Numbered from the stretch's first letter, positions 24,624 to 32,021 are shown. The stretch: DNA of 36,728 bases from Paraburkholderia tuberum STM678 (GCF_902833905.1 NZ_CADFGP010000064.1:1-36728), one strand, 5' to 3'. Numbers and translations are program-made. Notes: generated by a model from the letters alone, not told the origin.

Positions 24624-25640
24624 ATGAAAAAACTTTTCGTGATGACGCGCACAACGAAATTCTGCCTTCTGCGGTATGTCGGTTTGAATTGTGTTACGTT
24701 AGGGAATGCTCATATAAGTCACGATTCTTTTGAGACATCGGAGCAGTCTGGCTACAAGTTGCCGACCGAAAATCGGCTTTTTCGCACACGATTTAGAAAG
24801 CTGCGCGGGATTGCGTTCATGTTCTACGCGATTCTGCTCTTCGCAATAAGCAATGCGGTTGCGAGGATCATTCCGGCAAGATATCCGGCGAACGAGATGA
24901 TGTTCTTTCGGATGCTATCCGGATTAATTCCCGCCGCGTTCCTGTTCGGGACTCGTCACATTCAATGGAAGGAACTGACGATTTATCGCTTAGGCGGTCA
25001 TTTCATCAGAGCCGCCACAGGGCTTGCCGCAGTAGGATTTTTCATTGCCGGCGTGCCATATCTGCCTTTATCAACTGCTGTAACGCTGAAGGAGACAGAA
25101 GCAATCTTTGTCTGCTTTTTCGGCATCGTGTTCTTGGGCGAGCGTTTTCGTCTACCTACGGCGATAGCGTCGATGTCCGGATTCGTGGGAGTCGCGGTGG
25201 CTTCCTCACCATTTAGCGCCAATGGTGCGTCGCTGCGCGCAATGATTCTAATTCTGCTGAGTGCTATGTTTAGCGCCGGTTCAGTCATCCAGGTCAAGAG
25301 ACTCTCGCGAACTGACGAGCCAGCGACAATCGTCTTCTATTACACAATCATAGCGACGATTGTTAGCGGAGTGTCACTTCCCGTCGCTTGGGTAGCGCCA
25401 GATCTAAGGGATCTCGGGTACATGGTTCTTTTTGGGCTGACTGCAGGTGTAGCGCAACTTATGCTAACGATCGCAGTCGCGACTGTCGCCACCCCAATCG
25501 TCGCCTCATTTGGTTACCTCAGCATTGTATGGGCAATCATTTTCGACTATTTTATTTGGGGGGAGGTCATTTCTCTACAGGTAGCACTCGGGACGGTCAT
25601 AATTATTGCAAGTGTGCTCTACCTGTCGTGTCGCGCCTAA
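24624..25640 (+). CDS. EamA-family (DMT) transporter, probable exporter
   Basis: The inner-membrane protein has about ten hydrophobic helices in two EamA repeats. The first begins MFYAILLFAISNAVARIIPA and has VTLKETEAIFVCFFGIVFLG then ERFRLP at its end. The second contains LTAGVAQLMLTIAVATVATP, VASFGYLSIVWAIIFDYFIW and GEVISL. DMT proteins export amino acids and metabolites; the pseudopaline exporter CntI, which serves an opine-type metallophore, is of this class. Family homology begins near 24780. The start is uncertain: ATG 24624 (338 residues) is taken, but 24819 (273 residues, GGGA upstream) is a fair alternative. It is divergent from opine dehydrogenase 2 across a NifA/sigma-54 region, so export of its product is the natural hypothesis. 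Confidence 0.8.
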   Translation: MKKLFVMTRTTKFCLLRYVGLNCVTLGNAHISHDSFETSEQSGYKLPTENRLFRTRFRKLRGIAFMFYAILLFAISNAVARIIPARYPANEMMFFRMLSGLIPAAFLFGTRHIQWKELTIYRLGGHFIRAATGLAAVGFFIAGVPYLPLSTAVTLKETEAIFVCFFGIVFLGERFRLPTAIASMSGFVGVAVASSPFSANGASLRAMILILLSAMFSAGSVIQVKRLSRTDEPATIVFYYTIIATIVSGVSLPVAWVAPDLRDLGYMVLFGLTAGVAQLMLTIAVATVATPIVASFGYLSIVWAIIFDYFIWGEVISLQVALGTVIIIASVLYLSCRA

Positions 25641-25943
25641 ATGATCTTTCGTGACAGAGCAATCTGCGCAGGACCACGACCAGATACTGATATGACTTTC
25701 GCAGTCGAGTACCGCAAAGGTGACGACGCGAGCGACAGGACGCGCCGCTCAAGCTCGTCTTCTTCCAGATGTTCGACCGACGCCCAGCCCAGTCCTGCCG
25801 CTGTGGCAAGCTGAAGATACTGCGTGATCGTCCCCAGACCGACGCTGAGGGCGCCCTGCACGCTGGCGGTGCGTGAGATCGCATGCCCACTTCAGGCGGA
25901 GTACTTCCTTGATTTTGCGCATGGTTGTGCGATGAGCCGGCAT
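25637..25943 (-). pseudogene. IS21-family IstA fragment, frameshifted
   Basis: The minus strand starts MPAHRTTMRKIKEVLRLKWA (25943) and continues DLTHRQ in one frame. It resumes in another as GLGTITQYLQLATAAGLGWA and SVEHLEEDELERRVL. This is the N-terminal HTH region of IstA of the IS408/IS1491-like branch of IS21. The frame changes near 25860, and the rest of istA and istB is absent. It abuts the end of the exporter gene at 25640 on one side and the nodD start on the other. Confidence 0.8.
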
Positions 25944-25997
25944 CGTCGGTCGCTCCAAAAACGGAGCTACCTTAACGCCAGCGGATTGGTCTATACG

Positions 25998-26042
25998 CTC
26001 GAGCGCAACGAGCAGACTTAGATCGAAACCCTTAAAACCCAT
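25998..26042 (-). pseudogene. nodD: nodD remnant (first ~14 codons)
   Basis: The minus strand from 26042 reads MGFKGFDLSLLVAL, close to the nearly invariant NodD opening (M-R-F-K-G-L-D-L-N-L-L-V-A-L). After about 14 codons it runs into the IS21-type istA sequence. NodD is the flavonoid-responsive LysR regulator of nodulation genes. Its position, divergent from nodABC and next to the nod box, is the classical one. The rest of the gene is gone from this site. Confidence 0.75.
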
Positions 26043-26052
26043 TTCTCAACAT

Positions 26053-26100
26053 ATCCACGCTATAGATGCAAGGCATCAACGCAATCGATTTTACAAATCA
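26053..26100 (+). promoter_or_regulatory. nod box
   Basis: The 48-bp element starts ATCCACGCTATAGATG (ATC-N9-GAT, the first NodD half-site) and ends CAATCGATTTTACAAATC, nearly identical to the conserved 3' block of rhizobial nod boxes. Matches are lost at only a handful of conserved positions. It is oriented toward the nodABCIJ remnant operon and begins 10 bases from the nodD start codon. Confidence 0.9.
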
Positions 26101-26231
26101 ATTTTTGTGTTGCACAGTGAAGCCTCTCGTTGCGGAAATCGGAATCGAAGTTGATTGATCGAATACTTCAAATTTATAAGTAGTACGACAATGTTTAGAC
26201 GTGTCTTCATGATGATCATACTTTTAGATGT

Positions 26232-26352
26232 ATCTCTCGACGCGCCACCTAAGCTTACCGGAACCGTGCCCGTCGCAGCCTTTCGGTTGGGACTATCGAC
26301 CGTGGATCGGCCTACTGGCTCGATAATTGAACGAAACGGTCCAGAGCTGTGA
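26232..26352 (+). pseudogene. nodA: nodA 3' remnant
   Basis: The frame ends TGSIIERNGPEL-stop, the characteristic C-terminus of NodA acyltransferase (normally ...G-T-x-I-x-R-N-G-P-E-L). Upstream LDAPPK and TVPVAAF resemble the L-D-x-P-P and V-x-V-x-P segments. No NodA sequence is recognisable before about 26232, so roughly the first 150 codons are lost. Its TGA (26350-26352) overlaps the nodB GTG as GTGA, the normal rhizobial nodA-nodB arrangement. Confidence 0.75.
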
Positions 26353-26837
26353 AGGTCCTCAATTGCGTATCCGCGGCGCGCGACGAGTGCCACAATCGCG
26401 CCGGATGTCGCGACGTCTACTTAACCTTTGACGACAGTACCAATTCCTTTTTCATACCGAATTTGCTCGATTTACTCGGGCCATCTATACGTGCCCCGTA
26501 TGGAATGTGGACCGAAGCAGTGCTCACTACGTCAGCGAGCGCTGGTCTGGCGCCCCTCCACTGGTCGGTAGACCCGCGAGACTGGTCTCGTCCCGGCATG
26601 GACGCGATTGTCAGCGCAGTGCTGGCCTCTGTCGGGCCGGGTGCAATTGTGCTCTTGCACGGCGGATGCCCTCCCGATGAGTTGGGACGATGTAATCACG
26701 CTGGTCGGCGCGAGCAGACCCTCACGGCGCTTTCCCTCAAGATTCCTGCATTGCATGACCGGGGGTTTGCAATCCGATCGCTTCCTCAACCTCACCGGAC
26801 GAACCAGATACCCTATGAACATGCTTGCCGCAACTAG
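26349..26837 (+). pseudogene. nodB: nodB with in-frame deletion
   Basis: The product is 162 residues, where NodB chitooligosaccharide deacetylase is normally about 210-220. It begins MKVLNCVSAARDECHNRAGC and VYLTFDDS, keeping the two Asp of the first metal-site motif. After NLLDLLG it jumps directly to IRAPYGMWTEAVLTTSA. The intervening 60-75 residues, including the metal-binding N-H-x-x-x-H segment, are missing. The late motif reads LLHGGCPPDE where the family has LLHDGxPP. WSVDPRDWSRPGMDAIVSAV is well conserved. The frame is kept but deacetylase activity is unlikely. The start is GTG, overlapping the nodA stop, and the end overlaps nodC by 23 bases. Confidence 0.85.
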
Positions 26838-28173
26838 CACTGTCGCTGTCTCGTTTTATGCGCTGCTCTCGACTGTCTATAAAAGTACCCAGACGCTTTA
26901 TGCTCAGCCGACAAACGTGTCATCGCTGTCGGACGGTCTGATCGACTCCGACACTCTGCCGGGCGTGGATGTCATCGTTCCCTGCTTCAATGAGGACCCG
27001 CGCACGCTCTCGGCATGCCTGGAGTCCATCGCAAACCAGGACTACGCCGCAAAACTGCGCGTCTATGTGGTCGATGATGGTTCTGCGAATCTCGACGCCG
27101 TGAGGCCGGTATACGATGAGTACTCGCGCGACCCGAGATTCAACTTCATTACGCTTCCCAAAAATATGGGAAAGCGCAAGGCACAGATCGCCGCGATACG
27201 CTCTTCATCCGGGGAACTGGTACTCAACGTCGACTCGGACACGACGCTGGCGCCCGATGTCGTCAAGAAGCTCGTATTGACAATGCGAGACGCGACGATA
27301 GGCGCCGCCATGGGGCAGTTGACGGCCAGCAACCGCAGCGACACCTGGTTGACCCCTCTGATCGATATGGAGTACTGGTTGGCTTGCAATGAAGAACGCG
27401 CCGCACAGGCTCGCTTCGGCGCTGTTATGTGTTGCTGCGGTCCATGTGCTATGTACCGCCGGTCCGCGCTCCTTTTGCTGCTAGATCAGTACGAGACGCA
27501 ACTTTTTCGCGGGAAGCCGAGCGACTTCGGCGAGGACCGTCATCTGACGATTCTCATGCTGACGGCAGGTTATCGGACCGTGTACGTTCACGACGCCATT
27601 GCGGCGACAGTCGTTCCAGACAGACTGGGGGCGTATCTGCGCCAACAACTGCGCTGGGCGCGCAGTACGTATCGGGACACGTTGCTTTCGCTGCGCCTGC
27701 TGCCCCGTCTCGATCGTTACCTTACGCTGGACGTGATCGGACACAATCTGGGCTCGCTATTTCTCGGCTTATCGCTACTAGCGGGTCTCGCGCAGCTCGC
27801 ATTGACAGCGACAGTGCCGTGGTGGACTGCCCTGATAATCGCATCATCGACCATGATCCGCTGTAGCGTGGCATCGGTTCGCGCTCGCCAGGTTCGATTT
27901 CTTGGCTTTTCTCTTCACACACCCATTAACCTCTTTCTCTTGCTCCCCCTGAAAGTCTATGCGCTGTGTACATTGAGCAATAGCGATTGGCTGTCCCGTG
28001 GCTCTGCAGGGAACGTATCGAACGTTCGTGAAAAACAGGTAGATACTCCGAATCCGGTTACAAAGCCGAACGCCACTTCAGCGTCAAGATCTGCGACTCC
28101 ACACCGTCGGCAGGATCAAGCGTGCGAGTCTTCAACATTAGCGACGTCTCACGAAGCATTCGATGGCGATTAG
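26815..28173 (+). CDS. nodC: NodC chitooligosaccharide synthase (N-acetylglucosaminyltransferase)
   Basis: The 452-residue processive glycosyltransferase of family 2 builds the chitin-oligomer backbone of Nod factors from UDP-GlcNAc at the inner membrane. An N-terminal membrane segment (STVAVSFYALLSTVYKSTQ) precedes VDVIVPCFNEDPRTLSACL, VYVVDDGS, LNVDSDTTLAPDVV (DxD), FGEDRHLT (general base region) and the product-binding QQLRWARST. C-terminal hydrophobic helices follow near SLFLGLSLLAGLAQLALT. All key motifs are intact, in contrast to its damaged upstream partners. The start at 26815 matches the usual NodC N-terminus. Confidence 0.93.
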   Translation: MNMLAATSTVAVSFYALLSTVYKSTQTLYAQPTNVSSLSDGLIDSDTLPGVDVIVPCFNEDPRTLSACLESIANQDYAAKLRVYVVDDGSANLDAVRPVYDEYSRDPRFNFITLPKNMGKRKAQIAAIRSSSGELVLNVDSDTTLAPDVVKKLVLTMRDATIGAAMGQLTASNRSDTWLTPLIDMEYWLACNEERAAQARFGAVMCCCGPCAMYRRSALLLLLDQYETQLFRGKPSDFGEDRHLTILMLTAGYRTVYVHDAIAATVVPDRLGAYLRQQLRWARSTYRDTLLSLRLLPRLDRYLTLDVIGHNLGSLFLGLSLLAGLAQLALTATVPWWTALIIASSTMIRCSVASVRARQVRFLGFSLHTPINLFLLLPLKVYALCTLSNSDWLSRGSAGNVSNVREKQVDTPNPVTKPNATSASRSATPHRRQDQACESSTLATSHEAFDGD

Positions 28174-28444
28174 TTAATCGTACATATAGATCTCGAGTAT
28201 TGCGCCAACCCAGAACCGCCCACCATCGGCACTGGTCCGCTGGAGTGCGATCGTCTCACGCAAAGGCTCGATTGTCGTCTTCCCAACGCCAGTGCATTCA
28301 CCGAAATCCTGGTACTTGATTGTCAGTAACTCTCGCGCTTGGCAGGCAAGGATCTTCTATCGACCAGGGCGTTTTCAATCGGGCCGCGGCAGCAGAACGG
28401 CTTCTTTTTCTTTAAGACGAGTGCGTAATTTCCTTCTTATCTCC

Positions 28445-29359
28445 ATGTCCAAAGCAGCAATCAGCTTCACCGGCGTAAGGAAGTCATATGGCGACAAGAT
28501 CGTAGTCGACGGATTGTCGTTCAGCGTCGCGCCTGGAGAGTGCTTCGGTCTGCTAGGGCCAAATGGCGCGGGCAAGAGCACGACGGTGCGTATGGTTCTC
28601 GGCATGGCGCCGCCCGACGCAGGCAAGATCATCGTGCTCGGGGAGCCAGTGCCGGCGCGCGCTCGCTCGGCACGTATGAGCATTGGCGTGGTGCCGCAAT
28701 TCGACAACCTTGAGCCCGGGTTCACCGTGCGCGAGAACCTTCTGGTGTTTGGGCGCTACTTCGGCATGAGCACACGTGAAATTGAAGCGGTCGTGCCGTC
28801 GCTGCTCGAATTCGCTTGCCTCGAAAGCAAGGTCGATGCGCGCGTCACCGAACTATCCGGTGGCATGAAGCGGCGGCTGATGCTGGCACGCGCGCTGATC
28901 AACGATCCACAGTTGTTGGTCATGGACGAGCCTACAACGGGTCTCGACCCGCATGCGCGCCACCTGATCTGGGAAAGCCTGCGGTCATTGTTGGCGCGCG
29001 GCAAGACGATCCTCTTGACCACCCATTTCATGGAAGAGGCCGAGCGGCTGTGCGACCGACTGTGTGTGCTGGAGGAGGGGCGAAAGATCGCCGAAGGCGG
29101 GCCTCGCGTGCTGATCGAAGAACAGATCGGGAGCCACGTGGTCGAGATCCGCGGCGGCAATCCGCATGAGCTGCGCACGTTGATCGCGCCGCACGCGCAG
29201 CGTATCGAGGTCAGTGGTGGGACCCTCTTCTGCTATGTGTCCGATCCGGAACGGGTGTGTGTACAGTTGCGCGGGCGCGCGGCGCTGCGCCTTTTACAGC
29301 GTCCAGCAAATCTCGAGGATGTCTTTTTGCAGTTAACCGGACGCGGGATGAAGGAGTGA
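28445..29359 (+). CDS. nodI: NodI, ATP-binding subunit of the Nod-factor exporter
   Basis: The 304-residue ABC ATPase pairs with NodJ to secrete lipo-chitooligosaccharides. It begins MSKAAISFTGVRKSYGDKIV. It has Walker A GPNGAGKST, Q-loop VVPQFDNLEPGFTVREN, signature ELSGGMKRRLMLARALI, Walker B LLVMDEPTTGLDPHA and the switch LLTTHFMEEAERLCDRL. The C-terminus ends LEDVFLQLTGRGMKE, as in other NodI. The start at 28445 is fixed by family length. A 271-base gap separates it from nodC; nothing recognisable lies there, although these genes are often closer. Confidence 0.92.
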   Translation: MSKAAISFTGVRKSYGDKIVVDGLSFSVAPGECFGLLGPNGAGKSTTVRMVLGMAPPDAGKIIVLGEPVPARARSARMSIGVVPQFDNLEPGFTVRENLLVFGRYFGMSTREIEAVVPSLLEFACLESKVDARVTELSGGMKRRLMLARALINDPQLLVMDEPTTGLDPHARHLIWESLRSLLARGKTILLTTHFMEEAERLCDRLCVLEEGRKIAEGGPRVLIEEQIGSHVVEIRGGNPHELRTLIAPHAQRIEVSGGTLFCYVSDPERVCVQLRGRAALRLLQRPANLEDVFLQLTGRGMKE

Positions 29360-29362
29360 ACG

Positions 29363-30151
29363 ATGAGAGAGTTTTATGCAGCGGCCCTGCCCGCGAACGT
29401 GTGGAACTGGGTTGCAGTGTGGCGCCACAACTATCTGGCATGGAAAAAAGTCGCGTTTGCCTCGATTCTCGGTAACCTTGCCGATCCTATGATTTATCTG
29501 TTCGGCCTCGGCTTTGGTTTCGGGATAATGGTAGGTCGCGTCGATGGCGCATCTTATATCGCGTTTCTCGCGGCGGGTATGGTCGCCACGAGCGCGATGA
29601 CCTCCGCGACCTTCGAAACGATTTACGCAGCTTTCTCTCGCATGCATGTTCAGCGCATGTGGGAAGCGATCCTGTGTACACGGCTCACGCTCGGCGATAT
29701 CGTTCTCGGTGAACTGGCATGGGCCGCCACCAGGGCCTTTTTTGCCGGCATCGCCGTCATGGTGGTAGCCACCGTACTGGGTTATGCAGCGTGGTCATCC
29801 ATTCTCTATGCATTGCCTGCCATCGCCCTGACTGGCCTCGCCTTCGCGAGTCTGGCGATGATCCTCACGGCGCTTGCACCCAGTCACGATTACTTCGTGT
29901 TCTATCAAACGCTCGTTCTCACGCCCATGGTGCTCCTGAGCGGCGTGATCTTTCCGATCAGTAAGCTACCTGCCGTTTTTTGCGACGTAGCGCGCTTCTT
30001 GCCGCTCGCACATTCCGTCGACCTTATCCGTCCCGCGATGCTCGGACGCCCGGTGGGCAGTGTTGCCCTGCATATTGGCGCTCTCTGCATTTGCACGGTG
30101 TTGCCGTTCTTTCTGTCGGTGGCGCTGTTACGTCGACGCCTCATGTCTTAA
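29363..30151 (+). CDS. nodJ: NodJ, membrane subunit of the Nod-factor exporter
   Basis: The 262-residue ABC-2-type permease lies three bases after nodI. It has about six hydrophobic segments and the NodJ signatures WRHNYLAWKKVAFASILGNL, ADPMIYLFGLGFG, FLAAGMVATSAMTSATFETI and LLSGVIFPISKLPA. The C-terminus is PFFLSVALLRRRLMS. It is the last recognisable nod gene. In beta-rhizobia, nodH, A, S and U commonly follow nodJ, but none is seen here. Instead the sequence passes within about 110 bases into the minus-strand nif operon tail. Confidence 0.92.
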   Translation: MREFYAAALPANVWNWVAVWRHNYLAWKKVAFASILGNLADPMIYLFGLGFGFGIMVGRVDGASYIAFLAAGMVATSAMTSATFETIYAAFSRMHVQRMWEAILCTRLTLGDIVLGELAWAATRAFFAGIAVMVVATVLGYAAWSSILYALPAIALTGLAFASLAMILTALAPSHDYFVFYQTLVLTPMVLLSGVIFPISKLPAVFCDVARFLPLAHSVDLIRPAMLGRPVGSVALHIGALCICTVLPFFLSVALLRRRLMS

Positions 30152-30263
30152 TGCCAGCTATGGCCGGCGGATTACGCACGGTTTGCGTCAGCGCATCGCG
30201 CGCGTCGCCGTCGGGGTTCTCGACGTTGAGGAAAAGGCCGTAGCGTTGTGCGGAATCCGACAT
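30141..30263 (-). CDS. Short ORF at the nif/nod junction, possibly truncated
   Basis: The 40-codon frame begins MSDSAQRYGLFLNVENPDGD with GAGAGG eight bases upstream, a good ribosome binding site. It starts 79 bases after the DUF2325 gene on the same strand. It runs into the 3' end of nodJ, overlapping its last codons, and stops there. It reads like the genuine 5' part of a longer nif-operon gene cut off when nod and nif DNA were joined. The family is not recognised. Confidence 0.4.
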   Translation of the reverse strand: MSDSAQRYGLFLNVENPDGDARDALTQTVRNPPAIAGIKT

Positions 30264-30342
30264 GGCAGGCCCTCTCGTGGAAAGACCACGTCAAAGGCAA
30301 GTTTTGCGCCCACATCTCGTGGTACGTAAAGTCATGACGACG

Positions 30343-30903
30343 TCAGCCATGCCTCAGGCAGAAGCGCGACGCTGCGACCGCGCCGCGCGGCTGGGCAGGC
30401 CGAGCCCGCAACACGCCCGCGATGAAGCTCGTCACGCTTGACGAACGCAAAGCGGACCACGGCGCGCGGTGACGCGCGCACAATCGCCGCAGCGCGACCA
30501 GCGAGTCCGGGTCGATCAGATCCAATGGGCACAGCACCCGGTAGGCGCCTGACAGCAAAGCCTCGAAGCCTTCGGCACGGCTATCGTCGTCGATGGTCCC
30601 GGTGTGATGAACGAACTCGCCTCCGGCCGCCTCCACCAGCGCACGCAGCACGGCGTTGATGCTTGGCCGCCCGCCCACATAAACCCATCGACGCCCGCTC
30701 AATGCGCGCGTCAATGCGCGCTCGTCGAGCAGCGCCTGCTCAACCGCGAACAACTCGTGCTGCAGGCTCGCGACATGTGCCCGCGCGCGCTCCAGCGACA
30801 GGCTCGCACTGCTGTCGGGAAGGCATGTGCCGCGGTTCTGATTCATGACGGGCTGCGCTTCGGATCGCACCGTTACGGCAACGGCAGGCGGCATGGGTCT
30901 CAT
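30343..30903 (-). CDS. DUF2325 domain protein of the nif operon
   Basis: The 186-residue protein has a coiled-coil-like N-terminal half (SLERARAHVASLQHELFAVE) followed by the DUF2325 domain. This domain reads RRWVYVGGRPSINAVLRALV, FVHHTGTIDDD, LSGAYRVLCPLDLIDPDSLV and RSSSVTSFIAGVLRA. DUF2325 proteins recur beside nif genes; their biochemical role is not established. The ATG at 30903 overlaps the stop of the preceding small ORF as ATGA with GAGGCG upstream, supporting this start over the internal Met at 30844. Confidence 0.8.
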   Translation of the reverse strand: MRPMPPAVAVTVRSEAQPVMNQNRGTCLPDSSASLSLERARAHVASLQHELFAVEQALLDERALTRALSGRRWVYVGGRPSINAVLRALVEAAGGEFVHHTGTIDDDSRAEGFEALLSGAYRVLCPLDLIDPDSLVALRRLCARHRAPWSALRSSSVTSFIAGVLRARPAQPRGAVAASRFCLRHG

Positions 30904-31067
30904 GGAGAGCGCCTCGTGACATGGCCCGCAAGCCGTTCGCCCGCTGCCGGAGTGAAAAACCAGCTACGCACCGTGTCGTACGTGTAGCGCGTCCGGCCGG
31001 CATGACGCGCGTGCGGCGCCAGCCGATGCTCGGACAGCGGCTTCGCCCAGCCCCAGAAGTCGGCCAC
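30900..31067 (-). CDS. Small ORF between nifQ and DUF2325 gene
   Basis: The 55-residue frame, with GTG start, reads VADFWGWAKPLSEHRLAPHA, then TRYTYDTVRSWFFTPAAGER, ending HVTRRSP. Its TGA overlaps the DUF2325 ATG (ATGA), the same coupling seen elsewhere in this operon. It is in the same frame as nifQ and follows the nifQ TAG by only a few dozen in-frame codons. A suppressed or recently split nifQ extension is therefore a second possibility. No family is recognised and the start is uncertain. Confidence 0.45.
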   Translation of the reverse strand: MADFWGWAKPLSEHRLAPHARHAGRTRYTYDTVRSWFFTPAAGERLAGHVTRRSP

Positions 31068-31109
31068 CCGCGACGCGACACAATCGAAGCGGTGACCGAC
31101 GCGTGCTGC

Positions 31110-31670
31110 CTACTCCGCTCTAAAGCAAAGCGCATGGTCAGAACAGACGCCACAACTCGGCGCCTTGCAGATGAACAGGCCCTCGCGCTCGCACAGTTGC
31201 TTGTAGAAGAACTTCTTCCACTTCATGTCATGCGTATTCTTCGCGGCCAGCCGCGGAAACCAGTGGCTGATCAATGCGGACAACTCGCGCCGCGACGGCA
31301 GAAGCAGGTCTTGCCAAAGGTGGTTTTGCCCGAGGCTCGCGCAGGCCAATGCATGGGCCACGCAGTTCGCCTCGTCTGCCGGGCCGGCGCGCGGATCGGC
31401 ATGGTGATTGAGCAACGCCACCAGGTCTTCCAGTTCGTCGCCACGCGGCATCGTGGCGGGCGACAAGACGCACGTAAGACCGAGCGCCGAGCCAGCACCC
31501 GGGAACCAGCGCGCGAGCATCCGGCGCGTCTGGTCGGCGTCCAGTCCGGGCATCGGCAGCACCTCGACGCCGTGGTGCTCGAACCCGCTCGACAGCACGC
31601 CGGCCAGTGCCAGCACGGTGGGATCGCCCGCATCCACCGCACACGCCATCAGGGTTGCATAGGCGTCCAT
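31110..31670 (-). CDS. nifQ: NifQ, molybdenum donor for FeMo-cofactor synthesis
   Basis: The 186-residue protein supplies Mo in an Fe-S cluster to the NifEN/NifH cofactor machinery. The C-terminal hallmark MKWKKFFYKQLCEREGLFIC KAPSC GVC SDHALC gives C-x4-C-x2-C-x5-C. The conserved mid-region reads RRELSALISHWFPRLAAKN. The start at 31670 (MDAYATLMACAVDAG) gives the family's usual length and avoids a long overlap with fdxB, which ends at 31682. It is in the nifENX operon. Confidence 0.88.
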   Translation of the reverse strand: MDAYATLMACAVDAGDPTVLALAGVLSSGFEHHGVEVLPMPGLDADQTRRMLARWFPGAGSALGLTCVLSPATMPRGDELEDLVALLNHHADPRAGPADEANCVAHALACASLGQNHLWQDLLLPSRRELSALISHWFPRLAAKNTHDMKWKKFFYKQLCEREGLFICKAPSCGVCSDHALCFRAE

Positions 31671-31681
31671 CGCGGCATCGC

Positions 31682-31996
31682 TCAGAGAACGGCCGCCGCG
31701 TGCGTGTAGCACTTTTTCGGGCAGATCTTCGCGCACGCGGTGCAGCCGACGCACAGTTCCCGATGCACGATAATCATTACCTTCTTCTCGTACTCGTCGT
31801 CGTCTTCGTCTTCGGCGTCGCCGTCCAGTGCGACGTGCGCGCCGTCCTCGTTAAGCCCGACGAGCTGCAGCACGCCACGCGGACAGACACGGAAACAACG
31901 TCCGCAACCAATGCATTTTTCTTCGTCGAGCCTGTTGACGAAGGTCGGCGTCCAGGTGGCGCCGCTCGGCAGCGTAACGCTGAAGGTATCGCTCAT
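31682..31996 (-). CDS. fdxB: Nif-specific ferredoxin III (FdxB), 2[4Fe-4S]
   Basis: The 104-residue ferredoxin has two cluster motifs, EKCIGCGRCFRVCPRG and ELCVGCTACAKICPKKC. They are separated by an acidic insert (LDGDAEDEDDDEYEKK) typical of the nif-linked FdxB type. The N-terminus MSDTFSVTLPSGATWTPTFV matches the family. GGAG lies upstream of the ATG. It probably donates electrons for cofactor assembly or nitrogenase. It is followed closely by nifQ. Confidence 0.9.
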   Translation of the reverse strand: MSDTFSVTLPSGATWTPTFVNRLDEEKCIGCGRCFRVCPRGVLQLVGLNEDGAHVALDGDAEDEDDDEYEKKVMIIVHRELCVGCTACAKICPKKCYTHAAAVL

Positions 31997-32021
31997 GATG
32001 TGGCTCCATGGCTTCGCTGGT

